Shown piece by piece: positions 9,595-20,510 of a stretch of DNA of 57,770 nucleotides. Every line of letters starts with the position of its first letter. Position 1 is the first letter of the stretch. Below the pieces are notes generated by a model. The model saw only the letters and a program-made list of their open reading frames with translations. It did not search any database and was not told where the DNA came from. Location: assembly GCF_017356265.1 (NCBI RefSeq), contig NZ_JAFNAW010000020.1, positions 1 to 57,770 on the forward strand, in the 5' to 3' direction. The position numbers were made by a program, and so were the translations under genes. Source of the stretch: Paracoccus fontiphilus (GTDB lineage Bacteria > Pseudomonadota > Alphaproteobacteria > Rhodobacterales > Rhodobacteraceae).

Positions 9595-10463
9595 GACCGC
9601 ACCTTAAGGAAGCGGCGGTTGATCAGCAGGAAGACGATGCTGACAAGCGCGACGATGGCCATAGCCGTGACCGCCAGCGCCGATCCCAGCGGGCGGTTGT
9701 CCAGGGCCAGCATCTGCACCTGGATCAGGTTAGCGATCATCGGGATCTTGCCGCCGCCGATCAGTTCGGGGGTGACGTAATCGCCGATGGTCGGAATGAA
9801 GACGATCAGCACCGCCGCCAGCACGCCGGGCATCGCCAGCGGCAGCGTCACCCGCCAGAAGGTCATGGCGCGGCTTTCGCCCAGGTCGCGCCCGGCTTCC
9901 AGCAGCGAGCGGTCGATCTTTTCCAGGGCCACGAAGATCGGCAGGATGGCGAAGGGCGCATAGGCATGGGCCAGCGTGATCACGATGGAATTGACGTTAT
10001 AGAGGATGAAGGTCAACGGCTCGTCGATGATGCCAAGCCCGGTCAGGCTGGAGTTGATGACGCCGTTGTAGCCCAGGATCACCTTCCACAGGAACACCCG
10101 GATCAGGTAACTGGTCCAGAAGGGGATGGTGATCAGGAACAGCCACAGGGATTTCTTCTCGGGCCTGACCAGGAAGCTGACGTAATAGGCGACCGGAAAG
10201 GCCAGCAGCACCGTGACCAGCGTGACGAGGGCCGAGACCATCAGCGAGCGCAGCATCACCGTGCGCACGATGGGGTCAGTCCAGACCTGGACATAGTTGG
10301 CCCAGGTGAAGTCGCGCACGACCTCCAGATAGCCGTCAGTCAGGAAGCTGTAGGTCAGGATCGTCAGCAGCGGCGCCGCCAGGATCAGCAGCGCATACAG
10401 GAACGGCGGCGCGATGAGGGTATAACCCTGCCTCGCCTGTGCATCCAACCCGCCCTTGGCCAT
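9591..10463 (-). CDS. PotB-like ABC transporter permease
   Basis: A 290-residue inner-membrane permease with ~6 hydrophobic helices (LIAPPFLYALLILAAPLLTI near the start) and an EAA-type loop EAGRDLGESRAMTFWRVTLP. The family block IPTIGDYVTPELIGGGKIPM is conserved in PotB. The ATG at 10463 (MAKGGLDAQAR) was chosen because GGAAGG lies just upstream; an in-frame ATG at 10502 without a ribosome site is the alternative. It is the first gene of the potBCA-like set. The gap of 89 nt to the squalene-synthase-like gene leaves open whether it has its own promoter. Confidence 0.86.
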   Translation of the reverse strand: MAKGGLDAQARQGYTLIAPPFLYALLILAAPLLTILTYSFLTDGYLEVVRDFTWANYVQVWTDPIVRTVMLRSLMVSALVTLVTVLLAFPVAYYVSFLVRPEKKSLWLFLITIPFWTSYLIRVFLWKVILGYNGVINSSLTGLGIIDEPLTFILYNVNSIVITLAHAYAPFAILPIFVALEKIDRSLLEAGRDLGESRAMTFWRVTLPLAMPGVLAAVLIVFIPTIGDYVTPELIGGGKIPMIANLIQVQMLALDNRPLGSALAVTAMAIVALVSIVFLLINRRFLKVRS

Positions 10464-10552
10464 CCGATCCTTCCCGCCGCGCCCTTGCCCGATTTCTTTC
10501 ATATCAGCAAAAGGCTGAAAAGAGGATTTATGCGGCTTTCATCCCGCCGACG

Positions 10553-11323
10553 TCATCGCCACCACCGCCCGGTCAGCGCCAGCCGCGCCAGAGAGGCCCG
10601 ACGCTGGAACGGCGTGATTCCAGAAGGTTCCGAAAAACAGTTGATGTCGTTTCTCAGGACAGCGGCCAGGAACTGCGGCACGCGCGGACCGGGATACAGC
10701 GCGGCCGCTGCCCGTTTCGGCAGCACGCGGCGCGACCCTGCGGCGCGGTGCAGGGCATCCCGCGCGATCCCCGCCAAGATGATTGCATCCTGGGGACGAG
10801 GCGTATCAAATCCCAGGCGAAGCGGTTGCAGGCGCGGAAGCGCGCGCAGCCAGGCGGTCAGACCCGCCCCAAGCGCCTGGTCTGCCACGACCGACCGCGC
10901 CTCGGCAGGGGCGCCAAGCCGTTCAGCCGCCAGCCCCATCAGGCGCCCTGCGGTGTCGTTCACATAGGCGACGACCTCCTCGGGACGCGAGAACGGCTCT
11001 CTTGCACAATCGCGGCGGCGTGCCTCGGCCAAGGGGGCGATGCGCCCGGCCTCGTCGCCCCACGCCTGCCACAGGGGCGTCAGCACGTCATGCAGGGGCG
11101 GTGCCTTGCCTTGCCCCATCTCGGCCAGGCGGTCGATCCACCATTGCAGCCGCATCTCGGCCAGCATCGGTTCGGCCGACTGGAAGGGTGCGCGCGCGAT
11201 TTCCAGGTTCAGCGCGTAAAGCGTCATCAGAGCGGGACGATCTTGCGGATCGGCCACAAGAACGGCGCCGAAGCGTTCGGGGTCCTGGCTCCGCACCAGT
11301 TCGGTGCAGGCGTCCAGCGTCAC
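10553..11323 (-). CDS. Squalene/phytoene synthase family protein (possibly non-catalytic)
   Basis: A 256-residue all-helical protein of the squalene/phytoene synthase superfamily: [27 protein letters not shown], then [13 protein letters not shown], and a later [16 protein letters not shown]. In true synthases the first Asp-rich motif reads DxxxD; here that region is [16 protein letters not shown] without it. This pattern resembles the NDUFAF6-like branch (mitochondrial complex I assembly) rather than carotenoid enzymes. The ATG overlaps the cysS stop by 4 nt, so the two are co-translated. Family membership is fairly sure; the role is unknown. Confidence 0.75.
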   Translation of the reverse strand: MTLDACTELVRSQDPERFGAVLVADPQDRPALMTLYALNLEIARAPFQSAEPMLAEMRLQWWIDRLAEMGQGKAPPLHDVLTPLWQAWGDEAGRIAPLAEARRRDCAREPFSRPEEVVAYVNDTAGRLMGLAAERLGAPAEARSVVADQALGAGLTAWLRALPRLQPLRLGFDTPRPQDAIILAGIARDALHRAAGSRRVLPKRAAAALYPGPRVPQFLAAVLRNDINCFSEPSGITPFQRRASLARLALTGRWWR

Positions 11324-12738
11324 GTCAGCAGGTCCTCGGCAATGCGGGCCACGTCCTTTTGGACCGTGGCCGGGCGAACCAGCAACTCGATACCGACCTT
11401 GGACATGCGCACCTCGAGCCCGGCGCCGGTCAGGTCGGCCTTGGCGCGGTCAAGGCGCGAGAAGTCCTTGGATGCCATCGCCTCGGCGCGGATCTGGGCC
11501 AGCCGATCCCGCAGGGCCGCGAGGATCTGGTCGAAGTTCCGGAAGGCCGACTGGCTGTCAAGCGCCTGGTAATCGGCCCGCATCCAGTCGTCGTCGCCCG
11601 CCTGCAACAGCCCGATGAAACGGGCCGAGGCCAGCAGCAGCGCCGGATCATCCTTCAGCCGATGCAGCACGGCGATCGCCCCCGGCGTGTTCAGGTCGTT
11701 GGCGATCGCCTCGACCACCTCGGGGTGCGGCGCGGCTGCGGGAGCGGCGTCCTTGGTCAGCAGCCGCCATTGCCACAGGATGTCGCGCGCCTCGTCGGCC
11801 TTGCCCTGGGTCCAGTCCATCGGCTTGCGATAGTGGGTGGACAGAAGGACATAGCGGATCACCTCACCGGCGATGCGGCGGTCCAGAAGGTCGCGGACGG
11901 TGAAGAAATTGCCCAGGGACTTGGACATCTTCTTGCCCTCGACCTGAAGCATCTCGTTGTGCAGCCAGACGTTGGCGAACGAGGCCTCGGGATGGGCGCA
12001 GCAGCTTTGCGCGACCTCGTTCTCATGGTGCGGGAACTGCAGGTCGATGCCGCCGCCGTGGATGTCGAAGCTTGGCCCCAGCAGCGCCGCCGACATGGCG
12101 GAACATTCGATGTGCCAGCCGGGACGTCCCCGCCCCCAGGGGCTGTCCCAGCCGGGCTGGTCAAGCGCGGACGGTTTCCACAGCACGAAATCCATCGGAT
12201 CGCGCTTGAAGGGCGCGACCTCGACCCGGGCGCCGGCGATCATGTCATCGACCGACCGGCCCGAGAGCCGCCCGTATTCGGGAAAGGACCGCACGTCGAA
12301 CAGGACATGGCCCTCGGCCTCGTAGGCATTTCCGCGTGCGATCAGGGTCTGGATCATCTCGACCATGGGGCCGATGTATTCGGTCGCCCGGGGTTCGTGA
12401 TCGGGGCGGTCGGCGCCAAGCGCGTCCATGTCGTCGTGATACCAGGCCACCGTTTCCTCGGTGATCTCGCGGATGTCGCGGCCGGTCGCGGCGGCGCGGG
12501 CGTTGATCTTGTCGTCGACGTCCGTGAAGTTGCGCACATAGGTCACATGGTCCGGGCCATAGACGTGGCGCAGCAGGCGCACCAGGACGTCGAAGACCAG
12601 CACGGGCCGGGCATTGCCCAGATGCGCACGGTCATAGACGGTCGGCCCGCACAGGTAGAGGCGCACGTTGCCGGGGTCCAGCGGCTCAAAGACCTCTTTC
12701 CTGCGGGTGCGGGTGTTCGTCAGCCGGATCTCGACCAT
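11320..12738 (-). CDS. cysS: Cysteinyl-tRNA synthetase
   Basis: A 472-residue class I aminoacyl-tRNA synthetase specific for cysteine. The zinc/cysteine site starts at LCGPTVYD, the HIGH-like motif is HLGNARP, the central block is [18 protein letters not shown] with [15 protein letters not shown], and the KMSKS motif is [11 protein letters not shown]. Length is usual for CysS. The gene follows a glycosyltransferase gene by 27 nt and overlaps the squalene-synthase-like gene. It probably belongs to the long minus-strand transcription unit that starts at yejA, or has a promoter inside the preceding gene. Confidence 0.97.
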   Translation of the reverse strand: MVEIRLTNTRTRRKEVFEPLDPGNVRLYLCGPTVYDRAHLGNARPVLVFDVLVRLLRHVYGPDHVTYVRNFTDVDDKINARAAATGRDIREITEETVAWYHDDMDALGADRPDHEPRATEYIGPMVEMIQTLIARGNAYEAEGHVLFDVRSFPEYGRLSGRSVDDMIAGARVEVAPFKRDPMDFVLWKPSALDQPGWDSPWGRGRPGWHIECSAMSAALLGPSFDIHGGGIDLQFPHHENEVAQSCCAHPEASFANVWLHNEMLQVEGKKMSKSLGNFFTVRDLLDRRIAGEVIRYVLLSTHYRKPMDWTQGKADEARDILWQWRLLTKDAAPAAAPHPEVVEAIANDLNTPGAIAVLHRLKDDPALLLASARFIGLLQAGDDDWMRADYQALDSQSAFRNFDQILAALRDRLAQIRAEAMASKDFSRLDRAKADLTGAGLEVRMSKVGIELLVRPATVQKDVARIAEDLLT

Positions 12739-12765
12739 GGTGCGCCTTTCTGTAACGCCGCCGGT

Positions 12766-13986
12766 CTAGCCGATCGGTGCGTGGCTTTCCACCCATGCGA
12801 TCTGGCGCGGCAGGCTGTGACGGTGCAGGTCATAGCCGTCCAGGATGGTCTGTCGTGCCGCCCCGCGCAGCCGGCCGGCATCGGGATCGCCCGCAAGGCC
12901 CCGGATCAGCGCGGCGGACAGGGCGGCCACGTCGAAGAACGGCACCAGACGACCGTTTTCGCCATCGCGGATCAGTTCGCGCACGGGTTCCGTGTCCGAT
13001 GCGACGATGTATCCGCCTGCCGCCATCGTCTCGGTCAGGGACCAGGACAGCACGAAGGGATAGGTCAGGTAGCAATGGACGCGGGCCAGCTGGATCAGCG
13101 ACAGATAATCGGGATAGGCCACGCGGCCCAGGAAATGAACGCGCGACAGATCCAGGCAGTCGCCCAGTTCCGCCAGCATCCGGGCCTTCCAACTGCCGCC
13201 CTCCTTGGGGACGCTGCCATAGCTGACGCCCTCGGCCCCGATGACCACGACCTGGGCCCGGGGTCGGGCTGCCAGGATCTCGGGAAGCGCGCGCATGAAG
13301 ATGTGGAAACCGCGATAGGGTTCCAGGGACCGGCTGACATAGGTCAGCACCTCGTCTCCTGCGCGCAGCACCTGGCCGTTCGGCAGCGTCAGGCTGGCCT
13401 GCGGGTTCGGGCAGACCCGGGCGGTGTCGATCCCGTCATGGATGACGGTGATCTTGGCGCGAAGCTCGGGCGGGAAGCTGTCGGCCTGATAGCGGGTGGG
13501 CGATATCGCCGCATCGGCCTGCACGATGCCCTGGATCAGGTGGGCGGACCGCGCGACGGCCATCATCCGGACCTCGTCGCTGGTGTCCTGAAGCTCGGGG
13601 TCAAAACCGACATCCTGGCCGCGCGTGCGATACAGAAGCTCGGCATAGACCAGAAGCTTCGCGTCGGGCCAGATTTCGCGCAGGAACAGCGTCTCGCCCC
13701 AGCCGGTATGGCCGATGATCACGTCCGGCGTGAAGCCGTGCCGGTCCCGCAGAGCCCGCGCCCCGCGTGCCGCCAGATAGCCGCGTTCGGCATGGGTCGC
13801 ATAGCTGCGCCCGAAGGGGCTTGCCTGAACCGGCTCGGGCGTCTTGTAGCGGACGGTCGAGACCGGGCTGGCGCGCTGGTTCTTCTCGTCGGTCAGGGCC
13901 AGGACCTGATGGCCGCGCACCGCGAGGGCCGGGGCCAGGTGGGGAAACTGGCCCGGAAAGTTCTGATGGACGAACAGGATCTTCAT
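12766..13986 (-). CDS. GT4 family glycosyltransferase
   Basis: A 406-residue GT-B glycosyltransferase. The N-terminal acceptor domain begins [20 protein letters not shown] and includes DVIIGHTGWGETLFLREIWP. The C-terminal nucleotide-sugar domain has TYVSRSLEPYRGFHIFM and a donor-site block around TETMAAGGYIVASDTEPVRE, giving the spaced glutamates usual in GT4 enzymes. Enzymes of this kind build polysaccharides or glycolipids at the cytoplasmic face of the membrane. Its ATG overlaps the yejF stop by 4 nt, so it is translated as part of the yej operon. Acceptor and sugar are unknown. Confidence 0.88.
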   Translation of the reverse strand: MKILFVHQNFPGQFPHLAPALAVRGHQVLALTDEKNQRASPVSTVRYKTPEPVQASPFGRSYATHAERGYLAARGARALRDRHGFTPDVIIGHTGWGETLFLREIWPDAKLLVYAELLYRTRGQDVGFDPELQDTSDEVRMMAVARSAHLIQGIVQADAAISPTRYQADSFPPELRAKITVIHDGIDTARVCPNPQASLTLPNGQVLRAGDEVLTYVSRSLEPYRGFHIFMRALPEILAARPRAQVVVIGAEGVSYGSVPKEGGSWKARMLAELGDCLDLSRVHFLGRVAYPDYLSLIQLARVHCYLTYPFVLSWSLTETMAAGGYIVASDTEPVRELIRDGENGRLVPFFDVAALSAALIRGLAGDPDAGRLRGAARQTILDGYDLHRHSLPRQIAWVESHAPIG

Positions 13987-15581
13987 CGGTGATGGTCGCG
14001 GAACGCGGCGGCCAGCAGCGCGCGGGTATAGTCCTGCCCGGGCGTCTCGAAGATCTGGGCGGTGCTGCCCTGCTCCACCACCTCGCCCGCGCGCATCACC
14101 ATGATCTTGTGGGACATGGCGCGGACGACCCGCAGGTCGTGGCTGATGAACAGGAAGGCCAGCCCGTATTTCTGCTGCAATCCGCGCAGCAGCTGGACGA
14201 TCTGCACCTGAACCGTCATGTCGAGCGCGCTTGTCGGTTCGTCTAGGACCACGACCTTGGGGCGCAGGATCATGGCGCGCGCAATGGCGATGCGCTGGCG
14301 CTGCCCGCCCGAAAATTCGTGCGGATAGCGGTGCATGGTGTCGGGGTTGAGCCCGACCTCGGCCATGATGTCGGCCACCATCCGGCGGCGGTCGGCGCCC
14401 TTTTCCACGCCGTGGACGCCCAGGCCCTCGGCGATGATCTGTTCCACGGTCATGCGCGGGGACAGGCTGCCGAAAGGGTCCTGGAAGACGATCTGCATGT
14501 CGCGGCGCAGGCGGCGCAACTGGCGCGACTGCCAGCGGGCGATGTCCTGGCCCATGAACAGGATCGGGCCGTCGCTGTCGATCAGCCGCATGATCGCCAG
14601 CGCCAGCGTGGTCTTGCCGCTGCCGGATTCGCCGACGATGCCCAGGGTTTCGCCTGCCCGCACGGTCAGGGTGGCGCCGTTCACGGCCTTCACATGGCCC
14701 ACGGTCCGGCGCAGCAGGCCCCGCTGGATCGGAAACCAGACCTTGAGGTCGCGAGTCTCGACCATGGTTTCCGCGCCATTCGCGACCCGATCGGCGGTGC
14801 CGGTCGGCTCAGCGGCCAGCAGCTTGCGGGTGTAGTCGTGCTGGGGGTTCGCGAAGATCTCGGCCACCGGGCCTTGTTCCACGATCTCGCCGTCCTTCAT
14901 CACGCAGACGCGGTCGGCGATGCGGCGCACGATGCCAAGGTCGTGGCTGATGAACAGCATCGACAACCCCTCGGCCGCCTTCAGTTCCGCCAGCAGGTCG
15001 AGGATCTGCGCCTGGATCGTCACGTCAAGCGCCGTGGTCGGTTCGTCCGCGACCAGCAACTCGGGGCCGTTGGCCAGCGCCATGGCGATCATCACCCGCT
15101 GCCGCTGGCCGCCGGAAAGCTGGTGCGGATAATCGGCCAGGCGGCTTTCGGGGTCGCGGATGCCGACACGGGTCAGCAGTTCCACGATCCGCGCCCGCGC
15201 CTTGGCCCCGGTCAGCCCTTGGTGCAGCGCCAGACTTTCACCCAACTGCTTTTCCAGCGTGTGCAGCGGGTTCAGCGAGGTCATCGGCTCCTGAAAGATG
15301 AAGCTGATGTCGTCGCCCCTGATGTCGCGCAGCACCTTTTCGGGGGCATCGACCATTTCCCGGCCTGCATATTTCACCGACCCCTCGATCACGGCGGAAT
15401 CGCCCAGAAGGCGCACGGTGGACAGCGCCGTCACGGACTTGCCGGACCCGGATTCGCCAACAAGGGCCACGGTCTCGCCCTTGCCGATCTGGAAGCTGAC
15501 GCCCTTCACGGCGGGCACGATCCGGCCTTCCTGACGGAAACCGATGCGCAGGCCTTGAACCGACAGGACGGGATCGGTCAT
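13983..15581 (-). CDS. yejF: Peptide ABC transporter ATP-binding protein YejF (two nucleotide-binding domains)
   Basis: A 532-residue protein with two fused ABC domains. NBD1 has [12 protein letters not shown] and [22 protein letters not shown]2 has [18 protein letters not shown] and [17 protein letters not shown]. Each has a Walker B ([24 protein letters not shown]). The tandem arrangement and length match YejF, the motor of the YejABEF importer for peptides and, in enterics, microcin C. The ATG at 15581 overlaps the yejE stop by 4 nt, so longer upstream frames were dismissed. Confidence 0.93.
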   Translation of the reverse strand: MTDPVLSVQGLRIGFRQEGRIVPAVKGVSFQIGKGETVALVGESGSGKSVTALSTVRLLGDSAVIEGSVKYAGREMVDAPEKVLRDIRGDDISFIFQEPMTSLNPLHTLEKQLGESLALHQGLTGAKARARIVELLTRVGIRDPESRLADYPHQLSGGQRQRVMIAMALANGPELLVADEPTTALDVTIQAQILDLLAELKAAEGLSMLFISHDLGIVRRIADRVCVMKDGEIVEQGPVAEIFANPQHDYTRKLLAAEPTGTADRVANGAETMVETRDLKVWFPIQRGLLRRTVGHVKAVNGATLTVRAGETLGIVGESGSGKTTLALAIMRLIDSDGPILFMGQDIARWQSRQLRRLRRDMQIVFQDPFGSLSPRMTVEQIIAEGLGVHGVEKGADRRRMVADIMAEVGLNPDTMHRYPHEFSGGQRQRIAIARAMILRPKVVVLDEPTSALDMTVQVQIVQLLRGLQQKYGLAFLFISHDLRVVRAMSHKIMVMRAGEVVEQGSTAQIFETPGQDYTRALLAAAFRDHHR

Positions 15582-16681
15582 TTGAAGGTCTTTCGGGGGT
15601 CGAAGGCATCGCGCACGCCTTCGAAGACGAAGACCAGAAGCGACAGCATGATGGCGAATGTGAAGAAGGCGGTGAAGGCCAGCCAGGGGGCCTGGAGGTT
15701 CTGCTTGGCCTGCAAGGCCAGTTCTCCCAGCGATGGCGCGGATGCCGGCAGGCCGTAGCCCAGGTAATCCAGCGCTGCCAGCCCGCTGATCGTGCCGGTC
15801 ACGACGAATGGCAGCATGGTCAGCGTGGCGACCATGGCGTTTGGCAGGATGTGGCGAAACATTATGGTGCGGTCGCCCACCCCCAACGCGCGGGCGGCGC
15901 GGACATATTCGAAGTTGCGCGCCCGCAGGAATTCCGCCCGGACGACGCCCACCAACGCGGGCCAGCCGAACAAGATGGTGACGAACACCAGCAGCCAGAA
16001 GCTGCGCCCCAGGATCGCGAACAGGATGATGATGACGTAAAGCGACGGAGTGGACGCCCAGATTTCCAGCACCCGCTGGAACACCAGGTCGGTGCGCCCG
16101 CCGAAATAGCCCTGGATCGCCCCCGCCGCGATGCCCACGACGGATGCCACCACCGTCACGATCAGCGTGAACAGGATCGAGATGCGGAAGCCATAGATCA
16201 CCCGCGCCAGCACGTCGCGCGCGGTGTCGTCGGTGCCCAGCCAATGCGTGCCGTCCGGCGCGCTCGGGGCGCTGCCGACGTTGTTGATGGTGGAGTAATG
16301 GAAGGGGATCGGCGGCCAGATCATCCAGCCCTGCTCGGCCTTGGGGATGTCGCTGGTGCCCGCGCCAACGGCGGCGATCAGATCCTCGGGGGTATCCCAG
16401 CACTCCTGCCGCCCGCCGGTGACGATCAGGCATTGCACGGCGGGGTCGGTATAGATCGCCTCGGTCCCGAAATCGCCGCCGAAAGCCATTTCGGGATAGA
16501 AGTTGTAGGCGGGGAAGTACAGATCGCCCCGATAGCTGGCGACAATGGGTTTGTCGTTGGCCACGATCTCGGCGCACATCGCCACCACGAACAGCACCGA
16601 AAAGATCACCAGCGACCAGAAGGCCCGGCCGTTGCGGCGGAAGCTGCGCCAGCGGCGGCGGTTCAGTTCCGACAGCGCCAT
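15578..16681 (-). CDS. yejE: Peptide ABC transporter permease YejE
   Basis: A 367-residue inner-membrane permease. After a first helix (AFWSLVIFSVLFVVAMCAEI) comes a long periplasmic segment (residues ~45-145) containing GGDFGTEAIYTDPAVQCLI and HWLGTDDTARDVLARVIYGF, a layout typical of YejE. The C-terminal half carries the remaining helices and an EAA-like loop (RAARALGVGDRTIMFRHILP). Its start overlaps the yejB stop by one base (TGATG) and its stop overlaps yejF by 4 nt, so the three genes are translationally coupled. Confidence 0.93.
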   Translation of the reverse strand: MALSELNRRRWRSFRRNGRAFWSLVIFSVLFVVAMCAEIVANDKPIVASYRGDLYFPAYNFYPEMAFGGDFGTEAIYTDPAVQCLIVTGGRQECWDTPEDLIAAVGAGTSDIPKAEQGWMIWPPIPFHYSTINNVGSAPSAPDGTHWLGTDDTARDVLARVIYGFRISILFTLIVTVVASVVGIAAGAIQGYFGGRTDLVFQRVLEIWASTPSLYVIIILFAILGRSFWLLVFVTILFGWPALVGVVRAEFLRARNFEYVRAARALGVGDRTIMFRHILPNAMVATLTMLPFVVTGTISGLAALDYLGYGLPASAPSLGELALQAKQNLQAPWLAFTAFFTFAIMLSLLVFVFEGVRDAFDPRKTFK

Positions 16682-17757
16682 CAGCCGGCCCTCGATTCGA
16701 AGTCGATGCGGGGATCGACGAAGACATACATCATGTCGGACAGGATGCCGACGACCAAGCTCAGCAGGCCGAAGACGTAGAGCGTGCCGAAGATCACCGG
16801 ATAGTCGCGCTGCACCGCGGCCTCGAAGCCCAGGCGACCTAGGCCGTCCAGCGAGAAGACCGTCTCGATCAGGATGGACGCGCCGAAGAACACGCCCAAG
16901 AAGACGGCGGGAAAGCCCGCGATCACGATCAGCATAGCGTTGCGGAAGACGTGGCCGTAAAGGACGCGGCCCTCGGTCAGGCCCTTGGCCCGGGCAGTCA
17001 TCACGTACTGCTTGTTGATCTCGTCCAGAAAACTGTTCTTCGTCAACAGGGTTAGCGTGGCAAAGCTGGAAATTGTCGAGGCCACGACCGGCAGCGTCGC
17101 GTGCCAGGCATAGTCCTTGATCTTGCCCCACAAGCTCAGGTCCGTGAAGTTGTCGCTGGTCAGGCCACGCAGGGGAAAGATCTGCCAATAGCTGCCGCCC
17201 GCGAACAGCACCATCAGCAGAACCGCGAACAAAAAGGCCGGGATCGCATAGGCCATGATGATCACGGCCGAGGTCCAGGTGTCGAACCGTGTCCCGTCCC
17301 GCGTGGCCTTGCGGATGCCCAGCGGGATCGAGATCAGATAGGCCAGCAGCGTAGACCACAAGCCCAGCGTGATCGACACCGGCATCTTTTCCACCACCAG
17401 GTCGATGACGCTGATCGACCGGAACCAGGAGGTGCCGAAATCGAAGGTCAGGTAGTTGCCCATCATCGTCAGGAAGCGTTCCAGCGGCGGCTTGTCGAAG
17501 CCGAACTCCTTTTCAAGCTGGGCGATGAATTCGGGCGGCAGGCCGCGCGCGCCCTCGTATCCCTCGACCACGCCGGTGTCGGCCCCCGCGCCCGCGCCGG
17601 ATATGTTGCTGAAGGCGTCGCCGGACCCCTGCACCTGCGCGGCGATCTGCTCGATGGGACCGCCGGGGACGAATTGCGTCAGGGTGAAGTTCACCACCAT
17701 GATCCCGATCAGCGTCGGGATGATCAGCAGCAACCGCCGCAGGATATAGGCGCCCAT
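16681..17757 (-). CDS. yejB: Peptide ABC transporter permease YejB
   Basis: A 358-residue DppB-type permease beginning [20 protein letters not shown], with the family block [21 protein letters not shown] periplasmic insertion around residues 45-100 ([20 protein letters not shown]) is followed by five more helices and a loop [20 protein letters not shown]. YejB pairs with YejE to form the membrane channel of the importer. It is the second gene of the operon, 91 nt downstream of yejA. Confidence 0.94.
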   Translation of the reverse strand: MGAYILRRLLLIIPTLIGIMVVNFTLTQFVPGGPIEQIAAQVQGSGDAFSNISGAGAGADTGVVEGYEGARGLPPEFIAQLEKEFGFDKPPLERFLTMMGNYLTFDFGTSWFRSISVIDLVVEKMPVSITLGLWSTLLAYLISIPLGIRKATRDGTRFDTWTSAVIIMAYAIPAFLFAVLLMVLFAGGSYWQIFPLRGLTSDNFTDLSLWGKIKDYAWHATLPVVASTISSFATLTLLTKNSFLDEINKQYVMTARAKGLTEGRVLYGHVFRNAMLIVIAGFPAVFLGVFFGASILIETVFSLDGLGRLGFEAAVQRDYPVIFGTLYVFGLLSLVVGILSDMMYVFVDPRIDFESRAG

Positions 17758-17848
17758 CGGATCGACCTTGCCCCTTGCGGGCCTTCGCGGCCCCGTTTCC
17801 TTTATCCCGCCCTTGTCGGGCCGGACTGCCGGGAAATCAACCCTGCCG

Positions 17849-19711
17849 TTAGCGGATCGCGCCCGCGGTCTTCAACTCGGCCTCGCGCGCAGTATCGGCC
17901 CACCAGAAATCCAGCGTGCCGAGCGCATAGGGCGGCATCTGTTCGGGATGCCGATACATGTCGTAATAAGCCAGCGTGTATTCGGCCTTGAACCATTTCG
18001 GCACCCAGAAGCGCAGGCTGCGAAGGGCACGGTCAAGTGCGTTGATTGCGACGATGTTGTCATCCATCGTCTCGGCCTGCTGGCCGACCTCCAGCAGCTT
18101 GTCGATGGCCGGGTTCGCAAGGCCCATCGGGTTGAACACGTCGTCCGCGTCCTCGGACCCGAAGACCTGGCCGGCATAGCCGCCGATGGCAAAGGCCTGG
18201 CCCAGCGAATCCTCGACCATGTCGAAATCCTTGGACCGGGTCCGAAGCTGCATCTCGGCGTTGTCCACGCGGCGGTTCATGGCGTCGATGCCGATGGCGC
18301 GCAGGTTCTGGATGAAGGGGTTGATGATCCGGTCGTTGCCCACGTCGTCGTTGAGGATCTCGACCGTCAGGGTCTCTCCTGCGGCGTTGCGGCGCATCCC
18401 GTCGCTGCCGACGGTCCAGCCCGCCTCGTCCAGCAGGGCCACAGCGCGGCGCATATTCCCCCGGTCAAGCTGGCGTTCGCCCGAAGTGGGCTGGACCACG
18501 GCGGGGTCCGTCAGGATGCCCCCGGGCAGATCGCCCGCCACGGGTTCCAGCAGCGCCTTTTCCGCATCGGACGGCGGGCCGTCGGCGCGGAATTCGCTGT
18601 TGTCCCAGAAGGAATTGACCCGTGTTTCCAGCCCGTAGAGCAGCGTCTGGTTGGTCCATTCGAAGTTGAACATCAGCCCGATCGCCTCGCGCACGCGGAT
18701 GTCCTGGAACTTGGCGCGCCGCAGGTTGAAGACCCAGCCGTCGCCGCTGGCGATTTCGCCGTTCGCAAGCGTTTCGCGCACCACCGCGCCCGATGACAGC
18801 GCCGGGAAGTCGTAGCGCGTGGACCAGTGCATCGACGATGTCTCGTTGCGGAAGGTGTATTCGCCCGCCTTGAACGCCTCGAAGGCACTGTCGAAGTCGC
18901 CGAACATCTCGTAGCGGATGTGGTCGAAGTTGAAGCGGCCCTTGTTGATCGGCAGGTCCTTGCCCCAGTAATCGGGGTTGCGCTTGACCACCATCGTGCG
19001 GCCCATGTCGGCGCGGTCGAACATGTAGGGGCCAGAGCCGACATAGGGGATGGTCGTGCTCTGCTCCAGGTCGCGCTTGTTGTCCTCGAAGTCCCTTTTC
19101 GAGAACACGATCTGGCTGCCCATCTGGCTGATCACGTCGCGGCGGGGATAGCCCTCGGCGAAGGTGAACTTGATGCGGTGGTCGTCCAGAACCTCGGCCT
19201 TGGCGATCATCTGCTGCATCGCCATGCGGAACGACGACAGGCCCTTGTCGCGCAGCGTCTCGAAGCTGAACAGCACGTCATGGGCGGTCAGCGGCGTGCC
19301 GTCGCTGAAGCGCGCCTCGGGGCGCAGGTTGAAGATCACCCAATCCTTGCTTTCAGGATATTCCAGCGTCTCGCACAGAAGGCAGTAATCCACGCCCAAT
19401 TCGTCCGCCGGGCTGTCCATCAGCCGTTCCAGCTGGATCACCGACAGGGCGATGGCGCGACCGCGATGGGTGAAGGGGTTGTAGCTGTCGAAGCCGCCCA
19501 CGGCGCCGAACGAGATCTCGCCGCCCTTCGGCGCGTCGGGGTTCACATAGCGGTAGTGCGGAAAATCGGCGGGCAGCGCGGGTTCGCCGAACAGCGCGAT
19601 GGCATGGGTCTTGATGACCTTTTCGCCGCCCTCGGCGCTCGCGGCTTCTTGCGACAGGGCGGCGGATGCCGGGGCAAGGGCCAGGGCGGCGAACAGGGCA
19701 AGGTGGCGCAT
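17849..19711 (-). CDS. yejA: Peptide ABC transporter substrate-binding protein YejA
   Basis: A 620-residue extracellular solute-binding protein of family 5. It starts with a Sec signal peptide ([20 protein letters not shown]) followed by an acidic mature N-terminus. The family signatures [40 protein letters not shown] and [20 protein letters not shown] are clear. YejA captures oligopeptides in the periplasm. The open frame continues 37 codons upstream, but only the ATG at 19711 gives a signal peptide. It is the first gene of yejABEF, and probably the head of the transcription unit that reaches through the glycosyltransferase to cysS and the squalene-synthase-like gene. Confidence 0.94.
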   Translation of the reverse strand: MRHLALFAALALAPASAALSQEAASAEGGEKVIKTHAIALFGEPALPADFPHYRYVNPDAPKGGEISFGAVGGFDSYNPFTHRGRAIALSVIQLERLMDSPADELGVDYCLLCETLEYPESKDWVIFNLRPEARFSDGTPLTAHDVLFSFETLRDKGLSSFRMAMQQMIAKAEVLDDHRIKFTFAEGYPRRDVISQMGSQIVFSKRDFEDNKRDLEQSTTIPYVGSGPYMFDRADMGRTMVVKRNPDYWGKDLPINKGRFNFDHIRYEMFGDFDSAFEAFKAGEYTFRNETSSMHWSTRYDFPALSSGAVVRETLANGEIASGDGWVFNLRRAKFQDIRVREAIGLMFNFEWTNQTLLYGLETRVNSFWDNSEFRADGPPSDAEKALLEPVAGDLPGGILTDPAVVQPTSGERQLDRGNMRRAVALLDEAGWTVGSDGMRRNAAGETLTVEILNDDVGNDRIINPFIQNLRAIGIDAMNRRVDNAEMQLRTRSKDFDMVEDSLGQAFAIGGYAGQVFGSEDADDVFNPMGLANPAIDKLLEVGQQAETMDDNIVAINALDRALRSLRFWVPKWFKAEYTLAYYDMYRHPEQMPPYALGTLDFWWADTAREAELKTAGAIR

Positions 19712-19809
19712 CGGCGGACTCCGGCTAGGGGCGGTTTTCAGCAGGCTAGGCAGCACCGGGGGCACGATCAACCCGCGATTTCGTGAGGGGAACGCCACCG
19801 AAGGGCATG

Positions 19810-19835
19810 AAAAAAGGCGCATCCGAAGATGCGCC
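19810..19835 (-). terminator. Intrinsic terminator of cycM
   Basis: Read on the minus strand, GGCGCATC-TTCG-GATGCGCC forms an 8-bp stem closed by a UUCG tetraloop and is followed by six T. It lies 24 nt after the cycM stop codon and upstream of yejA, so it ends cycM transcription and insulates the yej operon. Confidence 0.92.
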
Positions 19836-19858
19836 CCCGATCGCCGATGCCTGGATGC

Positions 19859-20395
19859 CTACTGCTGGCCCTGAAGATAGGCGATGATGTCGGCACGATC
19901 CTGCGGGTCCTTCAGGCCCGCGAAGGACATCTTGGTGCCCGACACGACGCCCTTGGGGTTTGCCAGGAATTCCTGCAGCGCCTCGGGCGTCCATTGCGGC
20001 GCCTCGGCCTTGTGCTCGACCATGGCGGGCGAATAGCTGAAGCCCGCGACTGCCGCGACCTCGCGGCCGACGACGCCGTTCAGATGCGGGCCGACGCCAT
20101 CGGTGCCGTCCAGCTTGTGGCAGGCCTTGCACTTGCCGAAGTCCTTTTCGCCGGCCGCCACGTCGGCCGATGCCAGAAGCGCCGCGAAGTCGATCTGCTC
20201 CTCGGCGGCTTCCTCGCCGCCGCCGGCAGCTTCCTCGACCGGGATGCTGTAGGCTTGCGCGACTTCCTCACCCTCGCCGTGATGGGCTGCGCCCACGTGA
20301 TACAGGCCGCTTGCCGCCCAGTTGGCAAGCATCAGGAACAGCAGCGCGCCGATCAGCGCGCCGGCGGCCTTGGTCACGGTCATGGTGTTGAACAT
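19859..20395 (-). CDS. cycM: Membrane-anchored cytochrome c552
   Basis: A 178-residue cytochrome c with an uncleaved N-terminal anchor ([20 protein letters not shown]), a negatively charged linker (residues ~45-75), and a class I cytochrome c domain. The heme site is CKACH; the distal methionine is in GTKMSFAG and is preceded by NPKGVVS. The sequence [16 protein letters not shown] and [11 protein letters not shown]...[13 protein letters not shown] closely follow Paracoccus denitrificans cytochrome c552, which carries electrons from the bc1 complex to the aa3 oxidase. The ATG at 20395 was chosen by that match. It is monocistronic, with its own terminator. Confidence 0.94.
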   Translation of the reverse strand: MFNTMTVTKAAGALIGALLFLMLANWAASGLYHVGAAHHGEGEEVAQAYSIPVEEAAGGGEEAAEEQIDFAALLASADVAAGEKDFGKCKACHKLDGTDGVGPHLNGVVGREVAAVAGFSYSPAMVEHKAEAPQWTPEALQEFLANPKGVVSGTKMSFAGLKDPQDRADIIAYLQGQQ

Positions 20396-20510
20396 CGCGT
20401 GCGATCCCCGCATTGGTAAGCTCGTCAATTCGACGGGTATCTATCCGCTTTCGCTTTGAAGGATCAAGGTATAGTTACCCGGCGACCAGTCAAAATTCGG
20501 ACAGCGGGCC

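Noticed and set aside
10783..13992. A plus-strand open frame of about 1070 codons
   Set aside because: It runs antisense across cysS and the glycosyltransferase, whose families are clear. The translated product is rich in Arg, Gly, Pro and His, as usual for shadows in high-GC DNA.
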